This document shows, piece after piece, positions 1 through 12,800 of a stretch of DNA of 64,000 bases. The notes under the pieces are model-generated. The model was not told the origin of the DNA. It ran no database searches and was given only the letters and a program-made list of their open reading frames with translations. Positions within the stretch are counted from its first letter, which is position 1; every line of letters begins with the position of its first letter. The stretch spans positions 51,734,725 to 51,798,724 of the forward strand of contig NC_090245.1 in the NCBI RefSeq assembly GCF_037325665.1, written 5' to 3'. The translations under genes were made by a program, and so were the position numbers. This DNA comes from Littorina saxatilis (lineage: Eukaryota; Mollusca; Gastropoda; Littorinimorpha; Littorinidae).

Positions 1-52
1 TCGTGCATGCAAACGAGACAACTGTTCAGAGTGCGTAGGCGAGAGCACGCAT

Positions 53-1987
53 GTGCATGTAGTGAAACAAGATGCAAAGGAGGGAGAAAGCGGGTCAAAC
101 GCCCCAACCCCTGCCGAGGTTGTTCAAAGAACAGGCATAGACGGAAATCAGGTTACTCAGAGTAAATCTGCCCAGCATGAAGCAAGGGACGTAACTGGGG
201 TATTCGTCGCAGAAAAAGGACGTGAGGAATCGCCTCCCGTTAAACACCAAATGGTTACTCGCTCTCAACATAAAACAGGGGAAGGAAAGGAAAAGCGGGA
301 TGGTCAGGGAAGCTCTCAGAGTAAATCTGCTTCGTGGGACGAGGATGAGTTTGTTTTGGCACCTAGCGAGTTTTGCCTTCCACCTGGGTACTTTGTGGGC
401 ACAGGGGAATCTCTAGAGAAGAGTCTAGGAGAAGGTTCGTGTCCGCAGGGTGACGTTTCTGTCCACTCGGAAGGGGAAGCAGGAACGGGGGTAGCTACGG
501 GTACTATCGGGTCGCCTGAGGGGTCCCGAACCCATAGTGAGGTACCCGGCACACATGATCTCGTGAGAGAGATTGAGTCCGGGGAGGGCGCCTACTCCGC
601 TGCAGCGGACGGGGCAGCCGAGAGAAGTGAGTCAGATCATTTGGAATGTTTAGAGGGGCTACGAAGCGATTGGTCCGATAGTTGGACAACGGAGGAGATA
701 AGACAGTGGCAAACAGAGGACCCGGTAACGCGGGTGGTCATCGAGTTGATCAATAGCGGAGTTGAAAGGCCACGCGGGAACGAAGCATCTCAGTATAGTC
801 AGGCGGTCAAGTCGTTGTTGAACTTGTGGGATAACTTGAGGGTGATAGAGGGAATACTTTACCGACGGATTGCGGCCGTGGGTACTGGTGAACCTCGCAC
901 GGTGCTAGTAGCACCTTCAGCAGTGCGTTACCGCATTATGAAAATGACACATGACGTTAGATCGTCTAGTCATTTTGGACGTGACAAAACGTTGTCTAGA
1001 GTCAAACAAGTGGCCTATTGGCCAGGGATGCATAGTGATGTTGCGAGATGGTGTGCGGAATGCATCCCTTGCGCGAGAAAGAAACCTGGTCCTGGGAGGG
1101 GGAAAGAACCATTACAACACGTAAACGTGGGATCCCCTATGGACAAAATAGCCATTGATATTGTAGGCCCTTTGCCGATGAGCAATCACGGTAACGAGTA
1201 TATCATGGTAGTGACAGACTACTTTACTAAGTGGGTGGAGGCCTACCCCCTAGAGAATCATACGGCCCAGGCAGTGGCCGATAAGCTGGTCACAGAGTTC
1301 ATAAGCCGGTTCGGCGTACCTAACTCTATCCATACAGACCAAGGGAGGGAATTTGAGAGTGTGCTGTTTGGATGCATGTGTGACTTACTGGACATTGACA
1401 AGACGAGGACTACGCCTTACCGACCGCAAAGCGACGGACTCGTAGAAAGGTTTAACCAGACGTTACAACAGCTGTTAGCCATCTTGGTTAATGAGCAACG
1501 GAGTGACTGGGACGATCACATACCTTTCGTTCTTATGGCCTATAGGGCTTCCCAGCAGCAGTCCACTAAGTGTTCCCCTAACCTGCTAATGTTTGGGCGT
1601 GAGGTCACTCTTCCTATCGGGATGGTCGTGGGTCCGGCCCCGGGGGAAACGAAGAGGGATTGCCCTAGCCAATATGTGGAGTGGTTACGGGAAGGGTTGG
1701 AGCGGGCTTTTGAGTTCGTTCGAGAGAACGTGAAGAGTAGCGCCAGTAGGCAGAAAAAGTCCTATGACAGGAACTGTAAGAGAAGGAACTATGAAGTAGG
1801 GTCCCTGGTGTGGAGGTGGTACCCCCCCAAGGCCAATCAGAAGTTAGGCACCGGGTGGACGGGTCCCTACCAGGTTATGGCAGTGAAGGGTTACAGTTCC
1901 GTGCTCTTGCAGTATAAAGAGGGGTGTCCCTCTGTGTGGGTGCATAAGGATGACCTTAAACAGTACAGAGGGGTGGAGAAGGCCTAG
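53..1987 (+). CDS. Retroelement pol C-terminal region: integrase (fossil)
   Basis: The frame reads about 230 residues of low-complexity acidic, Ser- and Gly-rich linker, then an integrase. The integrase has an HHCC zinc-binding region (around residues 305-345, ending CAECIPCARKK), a core catalytic domain (from IAIDIVGPLP through HTDQGREFES and PYRPQSDGLVERFNQTL) and a C-terminal segment with GSLVWRWYPP and GTGWTGPYQV. This order and these motifs are typical of Ty3/Gypsy integrases. Integrase inserts the cDNA copy into host DNA. The first ATG is only the first in the open frame; the real polyprotein begins left of the window. Confidence 0.8.
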   Translation: MHVVKQDAKEGESGSNAPTPAEVVQRTGIDGNQVTQSKSAQHEARDVTGVFVAEKGREESPPVKHQMVTRSQHKTGEGKEKRDGQGSSQSKSASWDEDEFVLAPSEFCLPPGYFVGTGESLEKSLGEGSCPQGDVSVHSEGEAGTGVATGTIGSPEGSRTHSEVPGTHDLVREIESGEGAYSAAADGAAERSESDHLECLEGLRSDWSDSWTTEEIRQWQTEDPVTRVVIELINSGVERPRGNEASQYSQAVKSLLNLWDNLRVIEGILYRRIAAVGTGEPRTVLVAPSAVRYRIMKMTHDVRSSSHFGRDKTLSRVKQVAYWPGMHSDVARWCAECIPCARKKPGPGRGKEPLQHVNVGSPMDKIAIDIVGPLPMSNHGNEYIMVVTDYFTKWVEAYPLENHTAQAVADKLVTEFISRFGVPNSIHTDQGREFESVLFGCMCDLLDIDKTRTTPYRPQSDGLVERFNQTLQQLLAILVNEQRSDWDDHIPFVLMAYRASQQQSTKCSPNLLMFGREVTLPIGMVVGPAPGETKRDCPSQYVEWLREGLERAFEFVRENVKSSASRQKKSYDRNCKRRNYEVGSLVWRWYPPKANQKLGTGWTGPYQVMAVKGYSSVLLQYKEGCPSVWVHKDDLKQYRGVEKA

Positions 1988-2013
1988 GGATTAAGGGGCA
2001 AGGGGGTGGATTT

Positions 2014-4450
2014 CATGATAACCTGCTAACCCGCTAACCGGCCAACTGGTTGAAAGAAGAAGAAGATGCCTGGTAACCACCCCGCTGTCTAACGCCAAAG
2101 AACATTAGTCGCATAACGTCATTGGCTCCCGGTGGATGGGTAATGCGACACCCTCCCCTGCAAAACCGGTGTCACAGCAAGTCCGTAACCTTCTGTGGGT
2201 CAGCAATGCCGCCTTCATCACTCACCTCTAACCTTCTGTGGGTCATCAATGCCACCATCATGTCTCACCTCTAACCTTCTGTGGGTCAGCAATGCCGCCA
2301 TCATCATTCACCTCTAACCTTCTGTGGGTCAGCAATGCCGCCATCATCACTCACCTCTAGCCTTCTGTGGGTCAGCAATGCAGCTATCATCACTCACCTC
2401 TAACCTTCTGTGGGTCAGCAATGCCGCTATCATCACTCACCTCTAACCTTCTGTGGGTCAGCAATGCAGCCATCATCACTCACCTTTAACCTTCTGTGGG
2501 TCATCAATGCAGCCATCATCACTCACCTCTAACCTTCTGGGGGTCAGCAATGCCGCCATCATCACTCACCTCTAACCTTCTGTGGGTCATCAATGGAGCC
2601 ATCATCACTCACCTCTAACCTTCTGTGGGTCATCAATGCAGCCATCATCACTCACCTCTAACCTTCTGTGGGTCAGCAATGCCGCTATCATCACTCACCT
2701 CTAACCTTCTGTGGGTCAGCAATGCAGCCATCATCACTCACCTCTAACCTTCTGTGGGTCAGCAATGCCGCCATCATCACTCACCTCTAACCTTCTGTGG
2801 GTCAGCAACGACGCCATCATCACTCACCTCTAACCTTCTGTGGGTCAGCAATGCAGCCATCATCACTCACCTATAACCTTCTGTGGGTCATCAACGCCGC
2901 CGTCATCACACACCTCTAACCTTCTGTGGGTCGTCGACTTCGCCATGCATTCGGCGAACTGAGAAGTTATAACATTTACGAGTTTCGATACTCTTAACCG
3001 GCCAGCACGGACAATAATGCATTTAGCTTTAGCGCTGGTCGGGTTAGATAGCTTGTGGTTGAAGTCAGTTCAACCAGAGAGACAATAATTATCGCATGGA
3101 TAATGATAAGTTTGCCCGAGGACATTTCGAGGGCACTAGTAAGAAATATTTAGTATGTGTTCGAGATGATCTCTTGCAATTTTATTCAAGTAATTGTTGT
3201 TAACAAAATGACATTGAATTTGAGTGGTGGGGATTGTGAGGGAATAGCCTTGCAGCCCACGTAATAATATTCAGTGTGCGTGCGCGTGTTTGAGTGACTT
3301 CATCGGTACGCATGCACTTGACGCCATCTTTTATGTGACGTAATTTACGACGCACGATGCTAGCTTTTAGAACAGCTTAGCACTGACGCTTCAAGCAGAC
3401 GTGACTTTGTTGCAGACGACTAGCTGCTAATCTGTTAGTATCGATGTGCGGGAGTTGTTTGATAAAATGATAAGTTTCTTTAGGATAATAGCCGCTTACG
3501 GACATGGTTGTTTAACGACGGTTAGCGGAAAATAGAGTAGCATAAATTGAAGAAGAACCGGATTATTTGCCGGAAGTTAGTGATTCAGGGTCAGAGTTCA
3601 CTGTAGCGCATGATTATGCGAAATAGTCCAAAGATTTGAGGTCTATATAATGTTTTGGATTTCAAGTGCGCGGCACTCTTTGTTAATCGGGAGTCACCTA
3701 ACCTTAACTTCAGACTCTTTTGTTAATCGGGAGTCATTTAACTTTAACTAAATTCCTTGTTAACCGGGAAAAGTAAACCTTAGCCGACTTCTTTGTTAAA
3801 CGGAAGCCGGCCTTCATTACTAACCGTAAGGATTTAATTGTTTAGATCTGTTGTTTAATCATTCTTTGTGAACTAGGAACCTTGCAGTCTACACTAAATA
3901 GCTCCTTGTCAATCGGGAGTTCTGTTATAACGCTTGTATAAATTCCTTGCCAATCGGGAATCTGATAGCATCTCATGCACTAAATAGCTCCTTGTCAATC
4001 GGGAGTTTTGTTATAACGTTTGTATAAATTCCTTGTCAATCGGGAATCTGATAGTGATAGTATCTCATGCACGAAATAGCTCCTTGTTAATCGGGAGTTC
4101 TGTTATAAAGACTTTAAGTCTGAATAAGTTCCTTGTCAATCGGGAACCTGATAATCACCCCCCTTGTTTAAACGACAGTCAGCGACAGTACTGAGACACG
4201 ACAGAGATAGTTGTGAAGTGACGAGTCTGCGTGAAAGTGACGATGTTTTGATTTCATGCACTTGTAAAATAAAAATGATGTCTTAAACTGTACAACCACG
4301 GTGTGGGCTACATTCGTTGCAAGAGAGAGGCCGTTGGCCGTATGATAGCTGAAAACTAGAGTCTACTGCATCGGGGATAAGAGAGGGAAACGGGAAATAT
4401 TCTTACACTCAAAACAAAACACAACGCGAGGTCAAACAACATCACGAGTA
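2014..4450 (+). repeat. Putative 3' LTR of the Gypsy fossil, rich in tandem motifs
   Basis: It follows the purine-rich tract and has no coding capacity. It contains the 43-bp minisatellite (listed separately) and, at about 3670-4150, a looser repeat built on TTGTCAATCGGGA. It is called an LTR only from its position; the second LTR copy that would prove it lies outside the window. Confidence 0.35.
2180..2935 (+). repeat. 43-bp minisatellite array, about 17 copies
   Basis: Direct tandem copies of a 43-bp unit containing AACCTTCTGTGGGTCAGCAA, alternating with a CATCATCACTCACC part. Copies differ at a few positions (for example TCAGCAATGCCG, TCATCAATGCAG), so this is an old or diversifying array. 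It sits inside the presumed LTR of the Gypsy fossil. Confidence 0.9.
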
Positions 4451-4700
4451 AATAAGAAACATCCCGCACAATCCCCTGGCAGCCCCCGGTTTTAATCAAA
4501 TCTGCCACAGTAGCAATGGGGTCCGATATTTAGACGAGACAAGTATAATGCCGACGAGTCGGAAACTAAGAATAAAGTAAAAGAATAGGGACTATTTGAA
4601 TGACGCGCATTTGACACTCTGAGTGATTAGGCTGAAATGAAATTGCCTACAAAATGTCGTCTGCATGACTGCATGTTCGACCCGTGTTGGTCGTTGTATA

Positions 4701-4880
4701 AATAGCTTAAACAATGACAACTCGTTGATTACTGGAAAATAAACCACTCGTGGGTATTTGCAGCCGCTTGGTAATTCACGAGTGTGCTCCGCACACTCGT
4801 GAATTACCAAGCGGCTGCAAATACCCACTCGTGGTTTATTTTCCAGTAATCAACTCGTGGTCATTGTTTAAGCTCTATTT
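4701..4880. repeat. Near-perfect palindrome (fold-back element), arms about 88 bp
   Basis: The two halves are near reverse complements around a 3-base loop at 4788-4790. They carry paired CCACTCGTGGGTATTTGCAG-type blocks with only a few differences and a 2-base insertion near the outer end. It has no coding content and is likely a MITE or fold-back DNA element. Confidence 0.85.
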
Positions 4881-5184
4881 TCTAAACTTTAACTGGCATT
4901 TTTGTCAGTGACCTGCATTTTACGTTTTGAACGTAAAACATCTTTTGGAGTGAAGTCTCGAGGGAGGTGGCGAGTTGGTACATAAACAGGCGTCTGAAAC
5001 TTATACTTTTGTTGATTCTATTTATTTGTATGACTGCGAGAGTGGATCGTGGTGTGGTTAGTTAGTTAGTACTAACTAACCGTTCATAATCACCTTAGTG
5101 TGATATTGAAACGTGACAGATGGAAAGTCCTAATTAAGCTACTGTCATAGGATATTTAGCTATCATATTATAATAAATGTGTAC

Positions 5185-5521
5185 CAGTTCTTCTCCTCTG
5201 TTCTTGTTGAAAGGAACCTTTTTCACAGCATACTCCTTCTTATCAAGAATGTGTACTGCCTGCAAACAGAAAATGCAATTTAGTAATGAAATCAACACTT
5301 GAAAACATGCTGATAAAAATCTCCGCTATTATATGTAGCTTAACCTTATAAGCTCTATTTTAATGTCTGCAGGTTTTCTCTCTTAATTATTGAGTGGATT
5401 TAGTTTCTCTCTCTTCATCCTTCATTCCTTGTCTCTCTAACACAGACAGACACACACACACACACGTTTGAAAAAACACACAATGCTACTCACACAGATT
5501 CAGAATACTATTCTAAAATAA

Positions 5522-5558
<37 letters not shown>

Positions 5559-5997
5559 CACAGTGGCCTAGTGGATAAGAGTTTAATTAAGACATGGGCC
5601 TCCTATGCCAAAGGTTGAGTGTTCAAATCCCGGTCAGTTGCGACTGGTGGGTGAAGGGTGGACATTTTTCTGATCTCCCAGGTCAACTTATGTACAGACC
5701 TGTTATAGTGCCTTATCCCCCTGTACACGCAAGCACAAGACCAATTGAGTACGCACTGAAAAGATCCTGTAATCCATGTCAGAGATGAAGATGAAGACAC
5801 ACACACACACACACACACATGTCGCACACACAAATAAAAAAAATAAAAAGTTAAACTGTACAAATCGAATGATCACCCGTACCTTGAATACTGAACCTTG
5901 CCCTCCTCTACCCAGCGGCGACACTTCTCTGAAGTCTGCCCCATAGCTCCCTGTTTTTGTCCATGATGATGCCGAACCCTTCTCCATCTTAACAATA
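5185..5997 (-). CDS. Protein kinase gene fragment (two exons; PKR/eIF2-alpha-kinase-like)
   Basis: Two minus-strand exons join in phase 0. Exon 5883-5997 follows acceptor TTGTGCAG; its in-frame ATG at 5987 starts MEKGSASSW and it ends in a glycine-rich loop, LGRGGQGSVFK, before donor GTACGG. Exon 5185-5259 continues AVHILDKKEYAVKKVPF, which supplies the ATP-anchoring lysine of the VAIK motif, before a GTACAC donor. The YGADFREVSPLG lead-in resembles PKR-group eIF2-alpha kinases from memory, but the subfamily is uncertain. No catalytic-loop or DFG exon is visible to the left, where the palindrome and the LTR fossil lie; the rest may lie beyond the window or be lost. Upstream exons at higher coordinates were not found, so MEKGS may be internal. 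The gene is divergent from TRIP13, about 0.84 kb apart. Confidence 0.6.
5564..5797 (+). mobile_element. tRNA-derived SINE, family S1, in the kinase intron
   Basis: It has a pol III box-A-like GTGGCCTAGTGGATAAG and a box-B-like GTTCAAATCCC, then the body shared with other S1 copies (CTCCCAGGTCAACTTATGT, CACGCAAGCACAAGACCAA). It ends in a GATGAAGATGAAGA tail running into a (CA)n microsatellite. This copy is more diverged than the others. Confidence 0.75.
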
Positions 5998-6828
5998 CTG
6001 CACAAAACGTCAGCAAGGAATAATGAGACAACTTTCAAACGGAGTACCCGCACTACAAATGTAATTACTGACGTAAACCTCTTTCATGCCTCAGAAACCA
6101 CCAACTGTTAGTGTTACAGAAAGTTCCCAAACTCAGAACCGAAAGTACAACGGTTTGCTGGAGTAAAGTGCATTTTTGCTGCCTCTTCACCGCCGATGAA
6201 CGAACAAGTTATTCACATCCTGCAAATTACTTTGCGAAACGTCACAAAACTTATCTGCAGTTTGCACGGGCTATGCATATTAAAGAAATCCAATAAAAAA
6301 AACCTTCAGGTCGCGTTCACTGTTTTTAACCTTTTTTTGTCCAAAGCAAGTCAGTGTTACTCTACGGCAGTCGTTATACCATTATCTTTGACATCAAAAC
6401 AAAAGAAATATCATGATAAGTCAAATACCTGCTCCTTAAAGCTGCTTAAACGGTTTCTTGTTAAAATAATGCGTTGATGATAATTTCATTCATTTAGGTT
6501 TGTCGTAACAAAACAACTTCCTGTTAACAGCAAACTTCCGGCGGGAACTTCAAAGTATTTTTCCTCACCTTTCCTGACAAAAACTAAGTGTTACACTCCG
6601 CCAGACACACAACGCTAATATTGGACGTGTTAACTCCACTGTACACCAACCCAGAATGTGAAACTGCGAATGTCATGCTTCCTCAAAATTTGATCAAAAT
6701 TGTTTGTACTTGACTACTAGTGTAGAGATAATCTACACTTGACAAGTGACTTGCTGTGAAGTAAACACGAGCACTGAAGCAGTCCTGTGTTACTATTAGT
6801 TCTTCCCGTTTCCATCTGATCAGCGTTG
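5998..6828. promoter_or_regulatory. Presumed divergent promoter/5' region between kinase gene and TRIP13
   Basis: About 830 bp lies between the first visible kinase exon (minus) and the TRIP13 start codon (plus). I see no TATA box or other clear motif. The assignment rests only on divergent orientation, and unseen upstream kinase exons or TRIP13 5'UTR may occupy part of it. Confidence 0.3.
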
Positions 6829-9800
6829 ATGGCGGTGATGATGAACGGTGTCTGCGAGCTTGCACAAGCTTTGCCATGTGCTGAAACAGCTGTGTATCAC
6901 ATCGAGGTGCTCAAGAAGCCCCTCAGGTAGAGTGCAGAGCAGGTGCAAGTAAACCTAAGTTTAATTGATCATGAAAGAAAATGTAACTGGTGTATAACTA
7001 TAAGTCTGTATTTCTCTTACATTATTTGTTCCTTCTTATGTCAGTTCTTGACACTAGAACTTACTAGTACTAGTACTTGTACTAGTAGCAGTACTGCCAG
7101 TTCGATCCAGCTATGGTACTCAATACAAGTAGTTCATGCAATCCATGGGGTCCGGGATGCTCATGGAGTTGTAGTACTGGTAGAGCATTGGACATGTGTT
7201 CAACTTCAACATAGCGAAAGAACAGCCTGTTCTGGATAGATAATTGATTTGTCTTTCTCCTCGTATGTGAAAGTTGCCAAGTTGCGCCTATTCTGAATTA
7301 ACGTAGATTCATTAATTGGTACCTGACGTTTTGATTTTGGGGGTACCCTTATTTCGCCGGCGGTCACATGTGACCCCTGTAATTTGTAAAAGAAATCTTT
7401 GATCAAAAAAGTGTGGAAGATTTATTTCCCCCAGTCAACTTTGTTTTTTTGTTTGTTTTAAATGTGTATTGTTGCTGTTATTAAGATTATTAATATTATA
7501 TATTTAAGATTGATGTAACTTGTAAGGCGCTTACGTTGTGTATTGTTGCTGTTATTAAGATGATTATATTTAAGATTGTAAGGCGCTTAGAACTATTTTA
7601 GGATTATAAATACCCTTATTATTATTATTTGTTCAGACTCTTCGATGTCTGAACAACTTTTAAACATCCCCATGTGCATGCACATACACATAATAAGAGA
7701 TTCCAAATTCACAGTTAAAGTCACTGTCAGAGCTTAGAAGTTAGAAACCAATCAAACATGCAGGAAAAAGAAGAAAACTCATGTTGCACCATACCGTATG
7801 GCAGCTTGCTTTCCCTGAGGAAAAAGAAACTAGAAATAGTAGAATATAAATATCCATGAGGGTAACCTCACTTAGTCACAGAACGATATACCTTACCATA
7901 CATTACACACCTTAATTTCCTTCAATTAAGTTTTTTTGAGTTCAAGCAAAGTTAAATGTTAATAGGACGACTGACATCAGTGTTTGTTTCTTGTGTACAG
8001 TGTTTTGGGCGAATCTGTCATCAAGGAACGTGTGGCACAGCTGATCTGCGAACACAAATGTGTGTACGGAGATTTCACACTCACAGAATTTGATGACCAA
8101 GTTCTTTCAGATAATATTCTGTCAGTGTCACTCTCTGACTCAGAGCATCTCATCCTTGACAGAAAGGTAAGAACGTATGAACAGGGAAATTACCCAATAC
8201 AGTAGTCCCTTCCATTTCCGGCCCTTTCGTGGGCGTGAACCTACCCGGAGCGGCCAGCTTTCCCATGACTAATGAGTTTTCCTTCTATAATTGACTCTTA
8301 ATGGCCGTTAACCTGTCTGACGCGGTCAACGGTCACTGATTTTTGCCCTAAGGTGCCCCTCTTACTCGACAGGAGCGGCCACTTAACGGCCACTTGTCAC
8401 TTTCGCGGGCGAGCGCCTGTGGTGTGTGTGTGTGTGTGTGTGTTGTGTGCACAGACGGCACAGCACGAGCAGACGACATGAATACTTACGCATGCGCAAA
8501 CTGTAAATACAGACATGCGCATACATGTACATTTACGGCAGTCACTTCCGGATCGATCCCAGCTGATGTGAGTTTGAAACACTTGTTTATCTGACACTCA
8601 ATATAATAATCCAAACAACACACATAGAAACATACGAAACAATAGCTTAGCCAGGACGATCGAGTTAAACACGCAAATAATTAAGATGTATAAACGAAAG
8701 CAAAACTAACAGAGACAATGAATCGGCGGCTCGTGGATGATCGCTTTCTTTTCTTCATGAAAACTTGATCGTGTTTTTGGGGTTTTTTTGGAGGAGGAGG
8801 GGGCCTGTAATGAACGGCCACCTGATATTTGCGGTCACCTTTGCAATGACTAATGGGTGACCGGATATGGCAGGTACTACTGTACACATATTATTATTTG
8901 ATCTGTTTTGTAGGTGTGCATGTGTGTTCTTTATTGTGTTTTTTTCTTTTTCTAATGTATTCACTTAGTATGAGTCTCTGACAGAAAATTACATTGTTTG
9001 TGCTTTTGGATATATAGTTGGGAAAGTTCTGTTCTGGGGTGTTTTTGTAATTGCATGACTTTCAACTGTTTTCTATAGTTAACACTTAAACTTAAGTTAA
9101 AGCAACACAAGTGGGCTGATTGTTTCTGATACTCTCTGATACAGCACCCAAAACAAATACAAGAGGAGGAAGAGTACATTTACCCATCCACTGACAGTGC
9201 ATTTAGATGTTTTAGTTATTTTTTTATTTTACTAATTTGTTTACATTTTGATAGACTGGAAATCGAGATGAGGGTAGTGGAGTATACATGTGTTTTTGAG
9301 TGTGTGTAGAGCAATTCTAGACTACTGGACCGATCTTCATAAAAATTCTCATGAAAATTCCTGCGGATGATATTCCCAAACTTTTCTTTCGTTTTTTGAT
9401 AAATGTCTTTGATGACGTCGTATCCGGCTTTAAAAGTTGATGCAGCACTGTCACGCCTCATTTTTCAATCAAATTGTCTCTACGTACCGTTTTTGGTTGG
9501 TAACCTAGGTGGTCACTATAAGTATAAACAGGTTGAAATGTATCTGCTTCATGTTACAACTTCAGGGCGTAGACTTGAGCCAGTCCCGCGTGGAGCTACA
9601 TGTGTACACACTGAACGATGACGACGCAGGGACAGAGGAGATGGACGAAGAGCAGGTGTCCATGGCCAGTCAGTGGATGCTGCCCTCCGCCCATTTTCAC
9701 GGCCAGTGGGAGAGTCTTGTCTTTGACGAGGCCATCAAGGAGAGAGTGAGGAAGCTTTGTAATTCTATCCATGTAGCAGGGGCTCACATCCATGAGAGCT

Positions 9801-12800
9801 GGCATATAGGACAAATGTCCTGGACAATGCAAAAGTGATAGGACATTTGTCCTGTACAAAAATAAATCAATAGGACATATTTTTTCTGGCACCAATTTTT
9901 GTTTTGGCGGCATGTTTCTTTTTCGGAGAAAAAACACACGAACTGTCAACCGGCTTGGAGCATTCAGAGTTGCGACCCTTGGAAGCTCTCTATAAAAAGC
10001 ACATACAGTCTCCCTAAGTTTCCTCTGCTTGGAGAGACACATCGCTTCGCAAAACATTGATAAAATAGCAAATCAAACTGCTGTAAATTGGAAAGTATTA
10101 ACAATGTCTGGATCAAATGAAAGCATAATCGGACAATGACCACTTTGTGACAAAAACAATAGGATATGTCCTCTTGCATGAAAAATGTATGGGACATTTG
10201 GAAAAAATATCCATGTATGTCCGATGTCCGACGTGGATGTGAGCCCCTGATGTAGAGTGCGTGATTTGTGGAGAACTTGCTCGTTTGTGAACACTTTGTG
10301 CACAGGGCTAGTGGTTACAGTATTGCTTGCATGTGTAACTGTAATGTTTTCCTGTGCAGAATGAATACTTGAATTTGAAATGTGTTCAAATAAAATCCTG
10401 CGAATTTGCATATTAATCTGGATTTGAAAAGAGCTTTTTACATGTATTATAATTATGTGTATATTAAGGGTTCATTACAGCATTATTTTCTTACAGCTTC
10501 TGAATTATGCCACAACCACATTGCTGTTCTCTGACAAGAAAGTCAACTCTGCCATCATCTCTTGGAATCGCGTCATTCTCTTACATGGTGAGATTTGGGG
10601 ATCAGCTTTCTCTTTGAGATACTGACATGTTTTTTTAATTTTCAATATTTTACTTTTTGAGTCACTTGAGAAAAAGTGACTCTATGTAATTGGTCAGTGT
10701 TAGTCTGTCCGGCCGGCCGGCCGGCCGTAGACACCACCTTAACGTTGGACTTTTCTCGGAAACTATCAAAGCGATCGGGCTCATATTTTGTTTAGTCGTG
10801 ACCTCCAATGACCTCTACACTTTAACGATGGTTTCGTTGACCTTTGACCTTTTTCAAGGTCACAGGTCAGCGTCAAAGGAAAAATTAGACATTTTTGAGT
10901 CACTTGAGAAAAAGTGACTCTATGTAATCGGTCAGTGTTAGTCTGTCCGGCCGGCCGGCCGGCCGGCCGTCCGTAGACACCACCTTAACGTTGGACTTTT
11001 CTCGGAAACTATCAAAGCGATCGGGCTCATATTTTGTTTAGTCGTGACCTCCAATGACCTCTACACTTTAACGATGGTTTCGTTGACCTTTGACCTTTTT
11101 CAAGGTCACAGGTCAGCGTCAAAGGAAAAATTAGACATTTTATATCTTTGACAAAGTTCATCGGATGTGATTGAAACTTTGTAGGATTATTCTTTACATC
11201 AAAGTATTTACATCTGTAGCCTTTTACGAACGTTATCAGAAAAACAAGGGAGATAACTAGCCTTTTCTGTTCGGCAACACACAACTTAACGTTGGGCTTT
11301 TCTCGGAAACTATAAAAGTGACCGGGCTCAAATTTTATGTGAACGTGACTCATTGTGTTGTGAATAGCAATTTCTTCCTGTCCATCTGATGCCTCATATA
11401 ATATTCAGAACTGCGAAAGTGACTCGATCGAGCGTTTGCTCTTCTTGTATATCTTTGACAAAGTTCATCGGATGTGATTGAAACTTTGTAGGATTATTCT
11501 TTACATCAAAGTATTTACATCTGTAGCCTTTTACGAACGTTATCAGAAAAACAAGGGAGATAACTAGCCTTTTCTGTTCGGCAACACACAACTTAACGTT
11601 GGGCTTTTCTCGGAAACTATAAAAGTGACCGGGCTCAAATTTTATGTGAACGTGACTCATTGTGTTGTGAATAGCAATTTCTTCCTGTCCATCTGATGCC
11701 TCATATAATATTCAGAACTGCGAAAGTGACTCGATCGAGCGTTTGCTCTTCTTGTTTTGTTATTTGACTAACTAGGCTTCTGTGATGGGGTGGAAGGAGG
11801 AGGAAGTTGTGATTTGAAGTAGTAGGTAGGTGAATGTAGTCACCTAATAGTAATAGACCCCGAAGTCCCGAAGTAAGGAGTACACCCTGTGGGAGCCTCT
11901 TTAGTGTCTTGCACTGAACGAACAACTCTCGTCTTGGATTTTGCACACGTGTAGACGGGCGCAGTGGCGTGGTGGTAAGACCTCGACCTCCTAATCGGGA
12001 GGTCGTGAGTTCGAATCCCGGTCGCTGCCGCCTGGTGGGTTAAGAGTGGAGATTTTTCCGATCTCCCAGGTCAACTTATGTGCAGACCTGCTAGTGACTT
12101 AACCCCCTTCGTGTGTACACGCAAGCACAAGACCAAGTGCGCAAGGAAAAGATCCTGTGATCCATGTCAGAGTTCGGTGGGTTATGGAAACACGAAAATA
12201 CCCAGCATGCCTACTCAACAAAAGCGGAGTGAAGCTGACTATGCTCTCAGAGTATAGTGTGGGGAACCCAAATGGGCAAACAAGCTCACACGTAACCAGA
12301 CAATTCTGGAACGCTGAAGAAGAAGAAGCACACATGTAAAGAATGATAGACAAGAGGTCACTGGCACAGACCGACGAATCACTTGATGCAACATGTAACT
12401 CTGGAAAACCATGACTGTTGTTTCACATTTCTCTTTAATTCTATATTCCTTTCCTCTCCTCGCCAACCAAGCCCGAAGGCCGGGAGGCCACACGAATAGT
12501 ACAATGCAGTCTACATCATGCTGTCTATGAAAACAGAGTACAAAACATGTCCGTCTTCTGTCAAGTCCTGTTGTCGACAGTTCTAACAAGTACTGCCTAA
12601 AATCTCACACGCTATGATTTACATATATATGGGTGAGGTCAAAACCACCAATCAGAAGTTAGCTTACAAGACTGACATCGCATCTCATTGGTCAAGCAAG
12701 TAAACAATTCACAAACTTATAAACACACACGGCTGAACACGCAACCTGAAAGAGGAAAGTGACATTCTAACACCCTCTCAATAAAGCTTTGATCTGAGCG

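Larger units (their letters stand above)
1..4450 (+). mobile_element. Ty3/Gypsy-type LTR retrotransposon fossil, 3' part
   Basis: The left window edge cuts this element, so only its 3' part is visible: the integrase end of pol, a purine-rich tract at about 1988-2011 that could be the polypurine tract, and a long repeat-filled stretch that may be the 3' LTR. The visible pol frame is open. No 5' LTR is present to date it or to fix the 3' boundary, so the right end (about 4.4 kb) is a guess from where the short tandem motifs stop. Family assignment rests on the integrase. Confidence 0.6.

Noticed and set aside
2180-2935. CRISPR-like regular repeat
   Set aside because: The units are contiguous tandem copies with no unique spacers, in an animal genome.
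8394-8597. 66-aa frames on both strands
   Set aside because: They lie within the pogo-type MITE and its (GT)n tract.
11027-11946. Minus-strand frames of about 80-110 aa repeated at 49124-49450
   Set aside because: They are identical because they lie in dispersed repeat A; there is no family similarity or start context.
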